Shown: positions 4,714-5,367 of the stretch, piece after piece | Layout: each line of letters opens with the position of its first letter | Numbering within the stretch: position 1 is the first letter of the stretch | From: Halomonas sp. | GTDB lineage: Bacteria > Pseudomonadota > Gammaproteobacteria > Pseudomonadales > Halomonadaceae | DNA: 5,367 nt | Reading direction: 5' to 3' | Assembly (NCBI GenBank): GCA_007129225.1 | Contig: SKVX01000508.1 | Span: 1 to 5,367 of the forward strand | The notes under the pieces: model-generated | The model's input: the letters and a program-made list of their open reading frames with translations, nothing else | The model's database searches: none | What the model was told of the DNA's origin: nothing | Translations under genes and position numbers: made by a program

Positions 4714-5367
4714 TGCTGAGGCTATTCATCGATCGGCCGATCTTTGCCTCGGTCATCTCCTTGATCATCGTGCTGGCCGGCCTCGCTGCCCTGAGGGCGC
4801 TGCCGGTGGAGCAGTACCCCGACGTGGTCCCGCCCCAGGTGGTGGTCCAGGCCCAGTATCCCGGTGCCAGTGCCGAGGTGATTGCCGAGGCCGTTGCCGC
4901 GCCGCTGGAGCAGGAGATTAACGGCGTCGACAACATGCTCTACATGGAGTCGAGCGCCACCGACGCCGGCAGCCTCCAGATCACCGTTTCTTTCGAGATG
5001 GGCACCGATCCCGACCAGGCGGCGATCAACGTCAATAACCGGGTACAGGCCGCGACGGCCCGGCTGCCCCAGCAGGTGCGCAACCAGGGGGTGCGCGTCG
5101 AGGCACGCTCCACCAACCTGCTGATGGTGCCGGTGATGTACTCGCCGGATGGCAGCCAGGATCCGCTGTTCATCTCCAACTACGCACTGCTCAACGTACT
5201 CGACGAGCTGGTGCGGATCCCGGGGGTGGGGGACGCTTCGCTGTTTGGCGCCCAGGACTACTCCATGCGCATCTGGCTCTCCCCGGACAAGCTGGCTCAG
5301 TTCGACCTGACGCCGTCCGAGGTGGCCGGTGCCATTCGTGAGCAGAACGCCCAGTTCGCCGCTGGCA
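4713..5367 (+). CDS. RND multidrug efflux permease, HAE1 family, MexF/OqxB-like (runs off right edge)
   Basis: The first 218 residues of a protein that is normally about 1,030-1,060 long are visible. The opening LFIDRPIFASVISLIIVLAG gives the conserved FIDRPIF entry and transmembrane helix 1 (about 10-30). LPVEQYPDVVPPQVVVQAQYPGA (30-52) leads into porter subdomain PN1 (about 39-134), with AAPLEQEINGVDNMLYMES (62-80), the segment FEMGTDPDQA (94-103) and NNRVQ (108-112). PN2 follows with SNYALLNV (155-162), IPGVGDASLFGAQDYSMRIWL (169-189) and IREQNAQFAAG (208-218). These signatures, notably SNYALLNV-DEL and REQNxQxAAG, are closer to MexF/OqxB than to AcrB as I recall them. Such pumps are trimeric proton antiporters that expel drugs, solvents or metabolites. 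Its start overlaps the adaptor stop (TGATG), so both proteins come from one transcript. An outer-membrane channel gene may follow beyond the window. Confidence 0.96.
   Translation, partial: MLRLFIDRPIFASVISLIIVLAGLAALRALPVEQYPDVVPPQVVVQAQYPGASAEVIAEAVAAPLEQEINGVDNMLYMESSATDAGSLQITVSFEMGTDPDQAAINVNNRVQAATARLPQQVRNQGVRVEARSTNLLMVPVMYSPDGSQDPLFISNYALLNVLDELVRIPGVGDASLFGAQDYSMRIWLSPDKLAQFDLTPSEVAGAIREQNAQFAAG

Overview
The window is GC-rich chromosomal DNA of Gram-negative type: it carries a tripartite RND efflux adaptor with a lipoprotein signal, Sec-type signal peptides and AGGAG-like ribosome binding sites. The gene content, high GC and slightly acidic proteins resemble a halophilic gammaproteobacterium such as the Halomonadaceae. 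That assignment rests on remembered protein style and not on a search. There are no RNA genes, insertion sequences, CRISPR repeats or phage genes, and coding density is high.

Layout. (1) Bases 1-679, minus strand, hold the first 226 codons of a large enzyme that begins with an acyl carrier protein domain and continues into a fatty acyl-AMP ligase-like adenylation domain; it runs off the left edge. (2) A divergent spacer of about 180 bp (680-860) separates it from a fructosamine kinase family gene on the plus strand (861-1703); the spacer contains a 9-bp inverted repeat that ends just before the kinase Shine-Dalgarno (SD) sequence. (3) A plus-strand gene (1789-2223) encodes a small secreted protein I do not recognise, with an imperfect 14-residue repeat at its C-terminus. 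(4) An alpha/beta hydrolase lies convergently on the minus strand (2283-3221). (5) The 235-bp spacer 3222-3456 is the most structured part of the window. (6) A plus-strand efflux operon follows: a periplasmic adaptor lipoprotein (3457-4713) overlapping the start of an inner-membrane RND pump of MexF/OqxB type (4713 onward), which runs off the right edge.

The spacer between hydrolase and pump holds two facing -10 elements. Between and over them lies a 24-bp dyad of the form TATA-N2-TACAA-N2-TTGTA-N2-TATA. This resembles TetR/AcrR-family operators and could control the hydrolase and the pump together. On the hydrolase side, the predicted mRNA leader also has a perfect 10-bp hairpin next to the SD, and a 10-nt segment near its 5' end that is exactly complementary to the SD region. 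No regulator gene is present in the window. I see no clearly new multi-gene system; the regulatory architecture at 3222-3370 is the best candidate for something undescribed.
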